DNA of 64,000 bases, taken from CALKJU01 sp035326425. Its GTDB lineage: Bacteria; Pseudomonadota; Alphaproteobacteria; Geminicoccales; Geminicoccaceae. The stretch spans positions 26,889 through 90,888 of the forward strand of contig DAOLFG010000016.1 of the NCBI GenBank assembly GCA_035326425.1, in the 5' to 3' direction. Position 1 is the first letter of the stretch, and each line of letters opens with the position of its first letter. The notes under the pieces are model-generated. The model ran no database searches. It was not told where the DNA came from and was given only the letters and a program-made list of their open reading frames with translations. Positions 1-9,918 of the stretch are shown piece after piece. A program made the position numbers and the translations under genes.

Positions 1-335
1 GGCTGCAGGGCATCAATTCGGAGCTCTACGAGGCAGCCGATCTCGACGGTGCGAATGCTTGGCAGCAGTTCTGGTTCGTCACCGTGCCGCAGCTCGGGCC
101 GACCACGTTCTTCGTCACCATCATGCTGACGATCCAGTCCTTCAAGGTGTTCGACCAAATCTACATGATAACGCAGGGCGGTCCCGGCACGTCGACGCTG
201 GTCCTCGTCTATCACATCTACAACGAGGCCTTCATCTCCTGGGATCTCGGCTATTCGAGCATGGTGGCCCTGGTGCTGTTCCTGCTGGTGCTGGCGGTCA
301 CCATCGTCCAGTTCCGCCGAAGCAGCGAGGACTGA
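1..335 (+). CDS. Sugar ABC transporter permease, MalF-like (5' truncated by window edge)
   Basis: Only the C-terminal ~110 residues are present; the frame is open from base 3. The visible part starts in the EAA loop (ELYEAADLDGANAW...LPQLGP), the cytoplasmic contact to the ATPase in binding-protein-dependent importers. It continues with a conserved MITQGGPGTSTLV turn and a final membrane helix (about LVLFLLVLAVTIVQF). This pattern is typical of the first CUT1 permease. It lies 10 bp upstream of a MalG-type permease, so the two form the membrane channel. Substrate is inferred only from the neighbouring GH88 gene to be a uronate-containing oligosaccharide. Confidence 0.93.
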   Translation, partial: LQGINSELYEAADLDGANAWQQFWFVTVPQLGPTTFFVTIMLTIQSFKVFDQIYMITQGGPGTSTLVLVYHIYNEAFISWDLGYSSMVALVLFLLVLAVTIVQFRRSSED

Positions 336-345
336 GGGGCGGGCC

Positions 346-1182
346 ATGAAGATCTTCGATCGCAAGGTCACCTGGGGTGCGGTCGCCGTCTATGCGGTCA
401 TCCTCGTCGTCACGCTGGTCATGTTGACACCGTTCGCCTGGATGCTGTCGGCGTCGCTGAAGCTCGACCGGGACGTCTTCGCCTTCCCGATCGACTGGAT
501 CCCCGACGAGCCGCGCTGGCGGAACTATGTCGACATCTGGACCAAGATCCCCCTGGCGCTGTTCATCTTCAACACGTCGAAGATCACGCTGATCGTGACC
601 TTCCTGCAGCTGTTCACCTCCAGCTTCGCCGCCTATGCCTTCGCCAAGCTGCAGTTCCCTTTCAGGAACACGCTGTTCCTCGGCTACATCGCGACCATCG
701 CCATGCCCTGGCAGGTCTACATGGTGCCGCAGTTCCTGCTGATGCGGGAGTTCGGCCTCAACAACACGCACATGGCGCTGATCTGTCTGCAGGCGTTCAC
801 CGCCTTCGGTGTCTTCCTGATGCGCCAGTTCTACATGTCGATCCCCGACGAGCTGTGCGAGGCGGCGCGCATCGACGGCATGAGCGAGTACCAGATCTGG
901 CGCCGCATCATGCTGCCTCTGTCGATGCCTGCCTTGTCGACGCTGACGATCTTCACCTTCGTCACGACCTGGAACGACTTCCTCGGCCCGATGATCTACC
1001 TGACCAAGACCGAGCTGAAGACCATCCAGATCGGGCTGCGGATGTTCATCTCGCAGTACTCGGCCGAGTACGGGCTCATCATGGCGGCCTCGGTCGTGGC
1101 GGTGATCCCGGTGCTGATCGTGTTTCTGGCCCTGCAACGGTTCTTCGTCGAGGGCGTCGCCTCGACCGGGTTGAAGGGCTAG
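346..1182 (+). CDS. Carbohydrate ABC transporter permease, MalG-like
   Basis: 278 aa, the usual length of the second CUT1 permease. An N-terminal membrane helix (about residues 12-37) is followed by a periplasmic stretch and further helices. The EAA loop is at about 169-193 (ELCEAARIDGMSEYQIW...LPLSMP). The C terminus ends in GVASTGLKG, as is common in this family. It partners the truncated permease just upstream and presumably uses the UgpC-type ATPase at 2410-3519 and the binding protein at 4291-5574. The stop lies 2 bp before the ATG of the GH88 gene, which indicates one transcript. Confidence 0.94.
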   Translation: MKIFDRKVTWGAVAVYAVILVVTLVMLTPFAWMLSASLKLDRDVFAFPIDWIPDEPRWRNYVDIWTKIPLALFIFNTSKITLIVTFLQLFTSSFAAYAFAKLQFPFRNTLFLGYIATIAMPWQVYMVPQFLLMREFGLNNTHMALICLQAFTAFGVFLMRQFYMSIPDELCEAARIDGMSEYQIWRRIMLPLSMPALSTLTIFTFVTTWNDFLGPMIYLTKTELKTIQIGLRMFISQYSAEYGLIMAASVVAVIPVLIVFLALQRFFVEGVASTGLKG

Positions 1183-1184
1183 TC

Positions 1185-2360
1185 ATGGACGCGCCGATCC
1201 AGACCCCGGACATTGCCGCCATCTCCGACGGCGAGGTCGCCGCCGCACTCGACCGGGCGGTCGCCCAGGTCCGGCGGAATCTGGCCGACTTCACCTATGC
1301 TTCGCAGAACCATTCGAGCGTCGGCGATATCTATCCGCAGGTCGAGAACGACCAGTGGACCGCCGGCTTCTGGCCCGGCGAGATCTGGCTGGCCTACGAG
1401 CGCACGGGCGACAAGGTCTTCCGCTACGCCGCCCAGATCCAGGTGCAGAGCTTCCTCCACCGGATCGAGAACCGCATCGAGACCGATCACCACGACATGG
1501 GCTTCCTCTACTCGCCGAGCTGCGTCGCGGCCTGGAAGCTGGTGGGCGACGAGGACGGACGGCGCGCCGCGATCCTGGCTGCCGACCAGCTGATCGAGCG
1601 TTTCCAGCCGGTCGGCGGGTTCCTGCAGGCCTGGGGGCCGATGGGTGCGGCCGACAACTATCGCTACATCATCGACGGCCTGCTGAACCTGCCGCTGCTC
1701 TACTGGGCGAGCGCCGAGACCGGCGATGCGAGATACCGCGACATCGCCCTCGTCCATGCCCGGACCACGCTGGCGAACTCGATCCGGCCGGACGACAGCA
1801 CCTATCACACCTTCTACATGGACCCTCGTTCCGGAGCGCCGGTCCGCGGGGCCACCAAGCAGGGCTTTCGCGACGATTCGGCCTGGGCGCGCGGCCAGGC
1901 CTGGGGGATCGCCGGAATGGCGATGTCCTACCGCTACGAGCCGCTGGACCGGTATCGTCTGACCTTCGAGCGCCTGCTGGCCTTCTATCTGCGTCGCCTG
2001 CCCGCCGATCTCGTGCCGTACTGGGATCTCACCTTCGGCGATGGCGATGCCGAGCCGCGCGACTCCTCCTCCGCCTCGATCGTCGCCTGCGGCCTGCTCG
2101 AGATGGCCGATCTCGTCGGTGGTGCCAGAGCCCATGAGTACCGCAACTTGGCGCGCCGAATGATGAAGAGCCTCGCCGACAACTATGCCGCCAAGGATCT
2201 CGCTCGATCGAACGGGCTTGTCCTGCACGGCACTTATTCGAAGAAGTCGCCCTTCAACACCTGCCGCGGTGAAGGTGTCGACGAATGCGTCGCCTGGGGC
2301 GACTACTACTACATGGAAGCGCTGACACGACTGTCCGGCAACTGGTCATCCTACTGGTAG
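1185..2360 (+). CDS. Glycoside hydrolase family 88, unsaturated glucuronyl hydrolase-like
   Basis: 391 aa from the ATG at 1185, 2 bp after the permease stop. GH88 enzymes hydrate the 4,5-double bond of unsaturated uronic acids at the non-reducing end of lyase products and so release the sugar. Visible family motifs are WTAGFWPGEIWLAYE (about 58-72), HHDMGFLYS with Asp104, YIIDGLLNLPLL with Asp164, and ARGQAWG. Asp104 and Asp164 fit the catalytic pair Asp88/Asp149 of the Bacillus GL1 enzyme. No signal peptide is seen, so it should act in the cytoplasm on imported oligosaccharides. GH105 is the nearest alternative, but the motifs favour GH88. Confidence 0.9.
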   Translation: MDAPIQTPDIAAISDGEVAAALDRAVAQVRRNLADFTYASQNHSSVGDIYPQVENDQWTAGFWPGEIWLAYERTGDKVFRYAAQIQVQSFLHRIENRIETDHHDMGFLYSPSCVAAWKLVGDEDGRRAAILAADQLIERFQPVGGFLQAWGPMGAADNYRYIIDGLLNLPLLYWASAETGDARYRDIALVHARTTLANSIRPDDSTYHTFYMDPRSGAPVRGATKQGFRDDSAWARGQAWGIAGMAMSYRYEPLDRYRLTFERLLAFYLRRLPADLVPYWDLTFGDGDAEPRDSSSASIVACGLLEMADLVGGARAHEYRNLARRMMKSLADNYAAKDLARSNGLVLHGTYSKKSPFNTCRGEGVDECVAWGDYYYMEALTRLSGNWSSYW

Positions 2361-2409
2361 TCCAGGGCGCTGCCGCACCACGAACGCAACGAACACCAGC
2401 GAGACTGCA

Positions 2410-3519
<1,110 letters not shown>

Positions 3520-3543
3520 GCCGCACTTCGGGAGGCCGAGACC

Positions 3544-5574
3544 ATGCAGTGGATGAGGGACTACTTCCTGAAGGAAGGCCCGGGCATACCAAAAGATGCG
3601 CCGAAGAAGACGGGCCTGGCGCTGTTCGTGGACATCCTCGGGCGGGAATGGTGGGAGCTGGTCAAGCTCAACCTCCTCTTCATCCTGTTCTCGCTGCCGC
3701 TGGTGACGCTGCCGGCGGCGCAGGTCGCCGCCACGCGCATCTGCGTGGCGATGGTCGAGGATCGCAACTGCTACCTCTGGCGCGACTTCTGGGAGACGTT
3801 CCGCGCGAGATTCGTGGCGGCGACGCTGGCCGGCATCTCGCTCGGCGTGGCGTTCGGCGTCACGGGCTTCGCGCTGGCGGCCTATGTGCGGGCGGCGGCG
3901 CAGAACCTGGCGTTCTCGCTGCCGCTCGCGGTGGCGCTCGTGGTGCTGGCGCTCGTTCCGCTCCTCGCCGCCCATCTCTTCGCCTTGCTGGCCATGAGCA
4001 GGCTGCCCCTGTCGCGGCTGCTGCCGGTCGCCTGTCTCGGCCTGCTGGCGCGGCCGCTGCCCGGCCTCGCCGCGATGGGATTCGTCGCCGCGCTCTGGCT
4101 GCTTCACGTCTTGTTGTACCCGGCATCGATCCTGATGCCGGCTGTACTCAATTTTTCGGTCGGGACGCTCGCAATGACTTTCGGCGTCCACAAGATGGCG
4201 GTCCGGTTACTTTCGCTCGCGGAGGCGAGGAAGGCCCGGCCGCCCGAAACGCTGCGCCACGTCGCGCACGCCAACCAGAAGGGAATTGAGATGTCCGGGA
4301 AGTGGTTGCACACGTCCTTTGCGCTCGCCGCGGGCCTGGCCCTGCTGGCCGCCGATGCCCGATCCGGAACGGCGGTGGCGCAATCGGCCGAGCCGGTGAC
4401 GCTGAAATGGGCGCTCTGGGACTGGAACGCGGTCGCCTACTACGAGCCGCTGATCGAGGCCTATCAGGCCAAGCACCCCAACGTGAAGATCGAGTATGTC
4501 GATCTGGGCTCGACCGACTACCAGACGATCCTGCAGACCCAGCTCACCGGCGGTGCCGACGATCTCGACCTCGTCTCGATCAAGGACGTGCCCAGCTACG
4601 CCAACCTGATGCGTGCCGGGCTGCTCTACGACCTCAGCGAGTCGGCCGCGAAGAACAAGCTCGACCCGGCGCCCTATGGCGGGCTCATCGAGGAGCTGAC
4701 GGTCGACGGCAAGCTCTACACCCTGCCGTTCAGCTCGAACTTCTGGCTGACCTACTACAACAAGGACCTGTTCGACGCCGCCGGCGTCGCCTACCCCTCG
4801 AACGACATGACGCTGGCGCAGTTCGACGAGCTGGCGCGCAAGGTGACGAGCGGCATGGGGCCGAACAAGGTCAACGGCACGCTGTTCCACGTCTGGCGTT
4901 CGACGGTGCAGCTGCCCTGCATTCTCGACGGCGAGCACACGGTCATCGACGGCGACTACGGCTTCCTGAAGCCCTGCTACGAGCGCGCCCTCGCGCTGCA
5001 GGAAGACGCCGTGGTGCCGTCCTACGCGTCGCTCAAGACGTCGAGCACCCACTACTCGGCGCCGTTCTACAACAGCAAGATCGCCATGCTGCCGATGGGC
5101 AGCTGGTTCATCGCGACCCAGATCGCCAAGGTCAAGTCGGGGGAATCGAAGAGCACCAACTGGGGCTTGGTGAAGTTTCCTCATCCCGAGGGCGTGCACG
5201 CCGGCACGACGGCAGCGCAGCTGACCGGGATCGCCGTGAATGCGAACTCGGCGCACAAGGCGCAGGCGGCCGACTTCGCCAACTTCATCTCCGGCCCGGA
5301 GGGGGCGAAGATCGTGGCGGCCACCGGCACGATCCCGGCATTCCGCACCGGCTCGGTGATCGACAGCATCGCCTCGGTCGACGGCTTTCCGAAGGACGCG
5401 AACAGCCGGCAGGCGCTCGAGACCGTCAAGACCTACCTCGAGATGCCGGTGACGCCGCTGGCCGCCAAGATCGAGGTCGTCCTGAACCGCGCGCACGACT
5501 CGATCATGACGGACAACGTCACGATCGACGAGGGCATCGAGGAGATGAACGAGGGCGTCAAGGCCATCCAATAG
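3544..5574 (+). CDS. DUF624 (YesL-like) membrane domain reading in frame into a sugar-binding protein
   Basis: One uninterrupted 676-codon frame. Residues 1-249 form a membrane protein with several hydrophobic segments (about 36-58, 77-100, 105-135, 165-180). Its N terminus (MRDYFLKEGPGIPKDAP) and W-R-DFWETFR segment are typical of the YesL/DUF624 family, small membrane proteins found in uronate/pectin loci near GH88/GH105 genes. YesL proteins are usually about 210-220 aa and separate. Here no stop occurs before codon 250, a Met that starts a complete signal peptide and binding protein. Either this is a real fusion with an internal start, or the membrane gene lost its stop. A TGA in another frame at 4287-4289 fits a frameshift. 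Confidence 0.65.
   Translation: MQWMRDYFLKEGPGIPKDAPKKTGLALFVDILGREWWELVKLNLLFILFSLPLVTLPAAQVAATRICVAMVEDRNCYLWRDFWETFRARFVAATLAGISLGVAFGVTGFALAAYVRAAAQNLAFSLPLAVALVVLALVPLLAAHLFALLAMSRLPLSRLLPVACLGLLARPLPGLAAMGFVAALWLLHVLLYPASILMPAVLNFSVGTLAMTFGVHKMAVRLLSLAEARKARPPETLRHVAHANQKGIEMSGKWLHTSFALAAGLALLAADARSGTAVAQSAEPVTLKWALWDWNAVAYYEPLIEAYQAKHPNVKIEYVDLGSTDYQTILQTQLTGGADDLDLVSIKDVPSYANLMRAGLLYDLSESAAKNKLDPAPYGGLIEELTVDGKLYTLPFSSNFWLTYYNKDLFDAAGVAYPSNDMTLAQFDELARKVTSGMGPNKVNGTLFHVWRSTVQLPCILDGEHTVIDGDYGFLKPCYERALALQEDAVVPSYASLKTSSTHYSAPFYNSKIAMLPMGSWFIATQIAKVKSGESKSTNWGLVKFPHPEGVHAGTTAAQLTGIAVNANSAHKAQAADFANFISGPEGAKIVAATGTIPAFRTGSVIDSIASVDGFPKDANSRQALETVKTYLEMPVTPLAAKIEVVLNRAHDSIMTDNVTIDEGIEEMNEGVKAIQ
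4291..5574 (+). CDS. Extracellular sugar-binding protein of the GH88-linked ABC transporter
   Basis: 427 aa when read from the internal ATG at 4291. That ATG is preceded by AGAAGGGA about 6 nt upstream, a good ribosome site. A typical signal peptide follows (short basic start, hydrophobic LAAGLALLA, AVAQSA cleavage region). The mature part has family 1 solute-binding features: an early LKWALWDW strand, KIEYVDLGSTDYQTILQTQL, YNKDLFDAAGV and AAQLTGIAVNANS. It should capture the substrate in the periplasm for the permeases upstream. This start is preferred over 3544 for the binding protein, because a signal peptide in mid-protein would otherwise make no sense. A GC-rich stem-loop lies just after its stop. 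Confidence 0.88.
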   Translation: MSGKWLHTSFALAAGLALLAADARSGTAVAQSAEPVTLKWALWDWNAVAYYEPLIEAYQAKHPNVKIEYVDLGSTDYQTILQTQLTGGADDLDLVSIKDVPSYANLMRAGLLYDLSESAAKNKLDPAPYGGLIEELTVDGKLYTLPFSSNFWLTYYNKDLFDAAGVAYPSNDMTLAQFDELARKVTSGMGPNKVNGTLFHVWRSTVQLPCILDGEHTVIDGDYGFLKPCYERALALQEDAVVPSYASLKTSSTHYSAPFYNSKIAMLPMGSWFIATQIAKVKSGESKSTNWGLVKFPHPEGVHAGTTAAQLTGIAVNANSAHKAQAADFANFISGPEGAKIVAATGTIPAFRTGSVIDSIASVDGFPKDANSRQALETVKTYLEMPVTPLAAKIEVVLNRAHDSIMTDNVTIDEGIEEMNEGVKAIQ

Positions 5575-5581
5575 TCGCTGC

Positions 5582-5604
5582 CGGGCCGGGATTCCCCCGG
5601 CCCG
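5582..5604 (+). promoter_or_regulatory. Intercistronic stem-loop after binding-protein gene
   Basis: Perfect 9-bp inverted repeat CGGGCCGGG / CCCGGCCCG with a 5-nt loop, 7 bp after the binding-protein stop and before the DUF2264 gene. No T tract follows, so it is more likely an mRNA-stabilising or attenuating hairpin than a full terminator. Similar hairpins follow the other three binding-protein genes in the window. Confidence 0.5.
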
Positions 5605-5649
5605 CTATCGCCTGGCCGGGAGAAACCGGCGCGCCATGGAAAGACGGAC

Positions 5650-7506
5650 GTGATCCACGACCAGCACAGCGCCAATCCCCTCGCCGGCAATCCGCTGAAG
5701 ACGCGGGCCGACGTGCAGCAGGCGGTTCGTGATCTCTTCGCGCCATTGCTGCGATACTTCTCGGACGGCGGCGCGAGAGTACGGCTCAGCGAGGCGGCGG
5801 CGCATTTCGACCGAGCGGCCGCCGACCTCGAAGGCTTCGCCCGCCCGCTCTGGGGGCTTGCCCCGCTGGCGGCCGGCGGGGCCGCCTTCGACCGCTGGGA
5901 TCTCTACCGCCGCGGCCTGGCGGCGGGGACCGATCCCGGCAATCCGGAATACTGGGGGAATGTCGGCGCCACGGACCAGCGGCAGGTCGAGCTGGCCGCC
6001 GTCGGCTTCGCACTCCGCCTCGTTCCGCACCTGCTCTGGGAGCCGCTCGACCCGGCGGCCAAGCGCAACGTCGCCGCCTATCTGACCAGGGCCCGCGAGC
6101 ACGAGTTCATCGACAACAACTGGAAGTTCTTCCGCATCCTCATCGACCTCGGGCTCGAGGCCTGTGGGATCGACGTCGATCCGGCCAAGCGGCAACGCTA
6201 TCTCGAGCAGATCGAGGGCTTCCATCTCGGCGACGGCTGGTATCGCGACGGACCGGTGCGTCGTCTCGACCATTACATCCCGTTCGCGTTCCACTTCTAT
6301 GGGCTGGCCTACGCGACGCTGGCGCATGGCGACGAGGAGCGGGCCGAGGCCTATCGCGAGCGGGCGCGCCTCTTCGCCCGCGACATCCGCCACTGGTACG
6401 CCGCCGACGGGGCGGCGCTGCCTTTCGGCCGCAGCCTGACCTACCGCTTCGCCGCCGCCGGCTTCTGGGGGGCGCTGGCCTTCGCCGGTGTCGAGGCCCT
6501 GCCCTGGGGCGAGATCAAGGGCTACTATCTGCGCCAGCTGCGCTGGTGGGCGACAAGGGCGATCGCCGATCGCGACGGTGTCCTCTCCATCGGCTACGGT
6601 TATCCCAACCTGCTGATGAGCGAGAGCTACAACTCCGCCGGCTCGCCCTATTGGGCGATGAAGGCGTTCCTGCCGCTGGCCCTGCCCGAGAGCCATCCGT
6701 TCTGGGCGGCCGAGGAGAAGGCGGCGCCCGACTTTGCCGAGCCTGTGCCGCTGCGCCATCCCGGCATGGTGGCGATGCACACGCCCGGCAACCTCGTGGT
6801 GCTGGCCTCCGGCCAGGAGCACGCCCGGATGCGCCATGCCGCCGAAAAATATGCCAAGTTCGTCTATTCGACCCGCTACGGCTTCTGCATCGAGGGCGAC
6901 GACCGCAACTTCGCCGCCGCCGCCTTCGACGGCATGATCGGCTTTTCCGACGACGGCGTTCACTTCCGCATGCGCGAAAGCAACGAGCTGGCGCTGATCG
7001 CCGGCGACCGGCTGCATGCCCGCTGGCGGCCCTGGCCGGACGTGCTGGTCGAGACCTGGCTCGTTCCGGCCAACCCCTGGCACGTCCGAATACATCGGAT
7101 CACCACGCCCCGGCCGCTGCACGCCAAGGAAGGCGGCTTCGCCATCGAGCGGGCCGATTTCGCTGCGGATTTGTGCGAAGACGCGACCGGACGCGCGGTG
7201 GCCCATGGTCGGGCCGATGTGAGCGCCATCCGGGATCTCTCGCGCGATACTCCTCTGCGCCAAGGCAGGGTAGCGAGCCCGATCGCCAACACGAACCTGA
7301 TCGTCGCCAAGACCCTGCTGCCGCAGCTGTCCGGCCAGATCCAGGCCGGGACAACGATCCTGATCACTGCCGCGATGGCATTGCCCCACGACCAGGATGC
7401 GGAACAGGCGCTCAGGCAGCTGCCGGTCGCACCCGACCTTGCGGAGCTCGAGGGCGACTTCGCAGGATCGGGAGAGCCCGTGACGGCATGTCTCGTCGCT
7501 ACTTGA
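5650..7506 (+). CDS. DUF2264 domain-containing protein, probable glycosidase-like enzyme
   Basis: 618 aa from a GTG start. The N-terminal ~370 residues match the DUF2264 pattern: NPLKTRADVQQAV, LWGLAPLAAGG, EYWGNVGATDQRQVE, NWKFFRIL, DGWYRDG, DHYIPFAFHFYGL and SYNSAGSPYWAMKAFLPLA. An (alpha/alpha)-barrel is expected. A beta-rich C-terminal domain follows. From memory, some DUF2264 proteins have been classed as GH154 beta-glucuronidases; activity here is not shown. No signal peptide is seen. Placement at the end of the GH88/ABC operon fits a cytoplasmic role in trimming imported uronate oligosaccharides. Confidence 0.88.
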   Translation: MIHDQHSANPLAGNPLKTRADVQQAVRDLFAPLLRYFSDGGARVRLSEAAAHFDRAAADLEGFARPLWGLAPLAAGGAAFDRWDLYRRGLAAGTDPGNPEYWGNVGATDQRQVELAAVGFALRLVPHLLWEPLDPAAKRNVAAYLTRAREHEFIDNNWKFFRILIDLGLEACGIDVDPAKRQRYLEQIEGFHLGDGWYRDGPVRRLDHYIPFAFHFYGLAYATLAHGDEERAEAYRERARLFARDIRHWYAADGAALPFGRSLTYRFAAAGFWGALAFAGVEALPWGEIKGYYLRQLRWWATRAIADRDGVLSIGYGYPNLLMSESYNSAGSPYWAMKAFLPLALPESHPFWAAEEKAAPDFAEPVPLRHPGMVAMHTPGNLVVLASGQEHARMRHAAEKYAKFVYSTRYGFCIEGDDRNFAAAAFDGMIGFSDDGVHFRMRESNELALIAGDRLHARWRPWPDVLVETWLVPANPWHVRIHRITTPRPLHAKEGGFAIERADFAADLCEDATGRAVAHGRADVSAIRDLSRDTPLRQGRVASPIANTNLIVAKTLLPQLSGQIQAGTTILITAAMALPHDQDAEQALRQLPVAPDLAELEGDFAGSGEPVTACLVAT

Positions 7507-7908
7507 CCGCCGGAAGTGGGACACGGTGCTCCCCAGCTATACGACAGCCATTACGGGCATCAACTCTCGGTAGTTGCGAGCCCCCCGCAACCGCAGCACC
7601 TCGGCCTCGGGCTGCAGGCCGCCATCGATGCCGCGGTACGCCGCTGGATGGGCTGGCGGATCGGCCGGGCCGACGAACGCGCCATCGGCATTCCGCGCCG
7701 GCTGTCTTACCTGACCGGCCTGGTCGCAGCGATGGCGATCGAGGCCGAAACGGCGTGAGCACGCCAGCGGAAACACTGTGCGACTCATGCCCACCCAGGG
7801 TGGAGCAAGCACGATGCGTAACAATGACATGGGTGAACCGGCGCCGGAATTGGCTCCCGGACAAAGGGTTGACGATCGGCACAAAGCCCTCGCCCTCTCG
7901 AACCGGAA
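7507..7908. other. 402-bp convergent intergenic region, no confident gene
   Basis: Lies between the stop of the DUF2264 gene (plus) and the stop of the sugar-kinase gene (minus). Short frames exist on both strands, for example 80 codons at 7516-7758 (+), but none shows a domain, ribosome site or believable composition. A modest hairpin at 7555-7583 (GGGC..CAACT / AGTTG..GCCC) could serve as a terminator for the DUF2264 transcript. Confidence 0.4.
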
Positions 7909-8814
7909 TCAGGAAGGTGTGCCGTCCTGCAGCAGTGCCTCGACAGCCGCGCGGTCTGCCATTCCGTCCCAACCGCGGCCATGCGCCGCTTTCAGGGCTG
8001 CGGCGGCGGCGGCGAAGCGTGCCGCTTGCAGCGGCTCGCGTCCCTCGCAGAGACCCAGGGCATAGGCGCCATGGAAAACGTCGCCGCAACCCGTCGTGTC
8101 GACGGCGGTCACCTCGAAGGCCGGGACATGCACGGTCTCGCCGTTCAGCAGCCAGAGGCTGCCGGCGGCACCGCGCGTCACCGCGAGCACCTGGTCCGGC
8201 ATCGTGGCGCAGCGCCGCAGCTGCTCGGCAGCGTCGCCTTCGCCGGCAAAATCCCTCAGCCCCTCGCTGGAAAAAACCACGTGGCCCGCCTTGCCGATCA
8301 GGCGGGCGGTGGCGGCGGGCGGGCCCCCGTCGGCATCCAGCACCGTGACAATGCCCAGGGCGCGCGCCCGGTCGAGGGCGAGCTCCGCAGCCGCCGGCCA
8401 CCGGCTGTCGACGAGGACGATGCCGGCATCCTCGATCCCGGCCTTTCGGAGCCTGCCCGGATCGGCGGGGGCTGCCCGGCGGTCGGACACGATGCTGCGC
8501 TCGCCTCGCCGGTCCACGAGCACGATGGAGCGCAGGGTGCGACGGTCCGCGACCACGACAACATCGCTGCAATCGACGCCGTGGCCGCGCATGGTGCGGA
8601 CCGCCGCTTCGCCGGCGGGATCGGCGCCGACCCAGCCCCAATAGGACGCGGCACCTCCCAGACGACAGATGGCGACGGCTGCCGTAGCCGCTGGCCCACC
8701 ATAGCGCTCACTATAATGCAGTACGTCTGTCTTGATGCCGGAGGCCGGGATGGCGGCGACGTGAAAGACCTCGTCATGAACGAGATTGCCGACACAGACG
8801 ATTCTGCGCTTCAT
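7909..8814 (-). CDS. PfkB-family carbohydrate kinase
   Basis: 301 aa from the ATG at 8814 (MKRRIVCVGNLVHDEVF). A longer frame upstream has no family similarity. PfkB kinases phosphorylate sugars or sugar phosphates with ATP. The N-terminal glycine motif (YGGPAATAAVAICRLG) and the C-terminal signature DTTGCGDVFHGAY are present, with the expected catalytic Asp at about 245 in GCGD. It is divergent from the DeoR regulator at 9021 and close to the aldolase-like gene at 10219. Kinase, aldolase and DeoR repressor form a classic catabolic trio: phosphorylate, then cleave. The sugar is unknown. Confidence 0.9.
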   Translation of the reverse strand: MKRRIVCVGNLVHDEVFHVAAIPASGIKTDVLHYSERYGGPAATAAVAICRLGGAASYWGWVGADPAGEAAVRTMRGHGVDCSDVVVVADRRTLRSIVLVDRRGERSIVSDRRAAPADPGRLRKAGIEDAGIVLVDSRWPAAAELALDRARALGIVTVLDADGGPPAATARLIGKAGHVVFSSEGLRDFAGEGDAAEQLRRCATMPDQVLAVTRGAAGSLWLLNGETVHVPAFEVTAVDTTGCGDVFHGAYALGLCEGREPLQAARFAAAAAALKAAHGRGWDGMADRAAVEALLQDGTPS

Positions 8815-8955
8815 GATGCCGTCATCGTTGGTTGTGAGCAGGCCCGGCTTGCTTGTCCATCCGCGAGAGCAGGCCGGCCGGAGCGAAGCCGGCGGCGCCA
8901 TTCCTTGTGCCGCCAGGTGCCGGCGGGTTGCGGCGGCCGATGTCGCAGCAATCAC

Positions 8956-8982
8956 CTCTTTCCGCAACCTCTTTCTCCGCAA
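8956..8982. promoter_or_regulatory. Candidate DeoR operator repeats in the pfkB/deoR divergent promoter
   Basis: Two tandem copies: CTCTTTCCGCAA (8956-8967) and CTCTTTCTCCGCAA (8969-8982). They lie 39 bp before the DeoR start and about 140 bp before the kinase start. The same TTTCCGC/GCGGAAA core recurs upstream of the aldolase-like gene (9919-9980). DeoR-family repressors often bind repeated elements of this kind. Assignment to this regulator is inference. Confidence 0.45.
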
Positions 8983-9020
8983 TCGCGAATTGCTTTCAAT
9001 GGTCGCCGGCTGTATCGCTG

Positions 9021-9821
9021 ATGGCCGCCATGATTCAATTGAGCAGCCGCCACAACGAAATTCTCAATATTCTCGCCCAGCGTGGCTATGTTTCGATCGA
9101 GGAAATGGTCGTGACGTTCGACGTCTCGGCGCAGACACTGCGTCGCGATCTCCAGATGCTTTCCGATCGAGGGTTGCTGCGGCGCCATCACGGCGGTGCC
9201 AGCGCCAGCATCAGCACGGCCAACCTCGACTACGGACAGCGTCATGTGGAGATGGCAGCGGCGAAGGTTTCGATCGGGCGCACGGCCGCCGAGCTGGTGA
9301 TGCCCGGCAGCTCGCTTTTCCTCACGCCGGGGACGACGGTGGATGCGCTGGCCAGGGCCATCGCCGACCGGCGCCCGAGCAGTCTGCGCGTCGTGACCAA
9401 CAGCACGATCGCCGCATCGCTCCTGGAGCAATGCCCCGACATCTCGATTCAGCTCACCGGAGGCGTCTGGATGCGGCGCAACCGGTCGCTCGGCGGCATG
9501 CCGGCGGTCGCCCTGATCGAGAACTATCGCTGCGATCTGTTCCTGACCAGCGTCGGTGCCATCGATCCGGACGGCAACCTGCTCGAATATCGGGAAGAGG
9601 ACGTGGTCGTCATGCGTGCCATGTTCCGCAACGCGCGGCGCAAGGTGCTCCTGGCCGACCATACCAAGTTCACCCGCGTCGCCACGTCCCGCCTCGCGCA
9701 TCTCAGCGAGGTGAGCACCCTCGTCACCAACCGCAAGCCGAGCCCTGCCGTAGCGCGGCTGATCGACGAAGCCGGCTGTGAGCTGATCGTCTCGGAGCCC
9801 GCCACGAAGGCCGGCGGCTGA
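9021..9821 (+). CDS. DeoR/GlpR-family transcriptional regulator
   Basis: 266 aa from ATG 9021; an ATG at 9030 is an equally possible start. The N-terminal winged helix-turn-helix (RHNEILNILAQRGYVSIEEM...TLRRDL...LLRRHHGG) and the C-terminal sugar-phosphate-sensing domain (SLFLTPGTTVDALARAI, VVTNS, LTGG) are both complete. DeoR proteins usually repress sugar catabolism and are released by a phosphorylated intermediate. Its neighbours, a PfkB kinase and an aldolase-like enzyme, would make and consume such an intermediate. Confidence 0.9.
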   Translation: MAAMIQLSSRHNEILNILAQRGYVSIEEMVVTFDVSAQTLRRDLQMLSDRGLLRRHHGGASASISTANLDYGQRHVEMAAAKVSIGRTAAELVMPGSSLFLTPGTTVDALARAIADRRPSSLRVVTNSTIAASLLEQCPDISIQLTGGVWMRRNRSLGGMPAVALIENYRCDLFLTSVGAIDPDGNLLEYREEDVVVMRAMFRNARRKVLLADHTKFTRVATSRLAHLSEVSTLVTNRKPSPAVARLIDEAGCELIVSEPATKAGG

Positions 9822-9918
9822 GGATCGGCGAGGCGCCGGGCAGCAGGAGGAGCCGACCTGCCCCGGCTCCGGGCGGGCTGTCCTGCCGTCGCCGCCAGGC
9901 AACTCGCCGCATTCGGCC

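Noticed and set aside
7516..7758. 80-codon frame in the gap after DUF2264
   Set aside because: No ribosome site or recognised domain, and opposite-strand frames are equally open; treated as non-coding.
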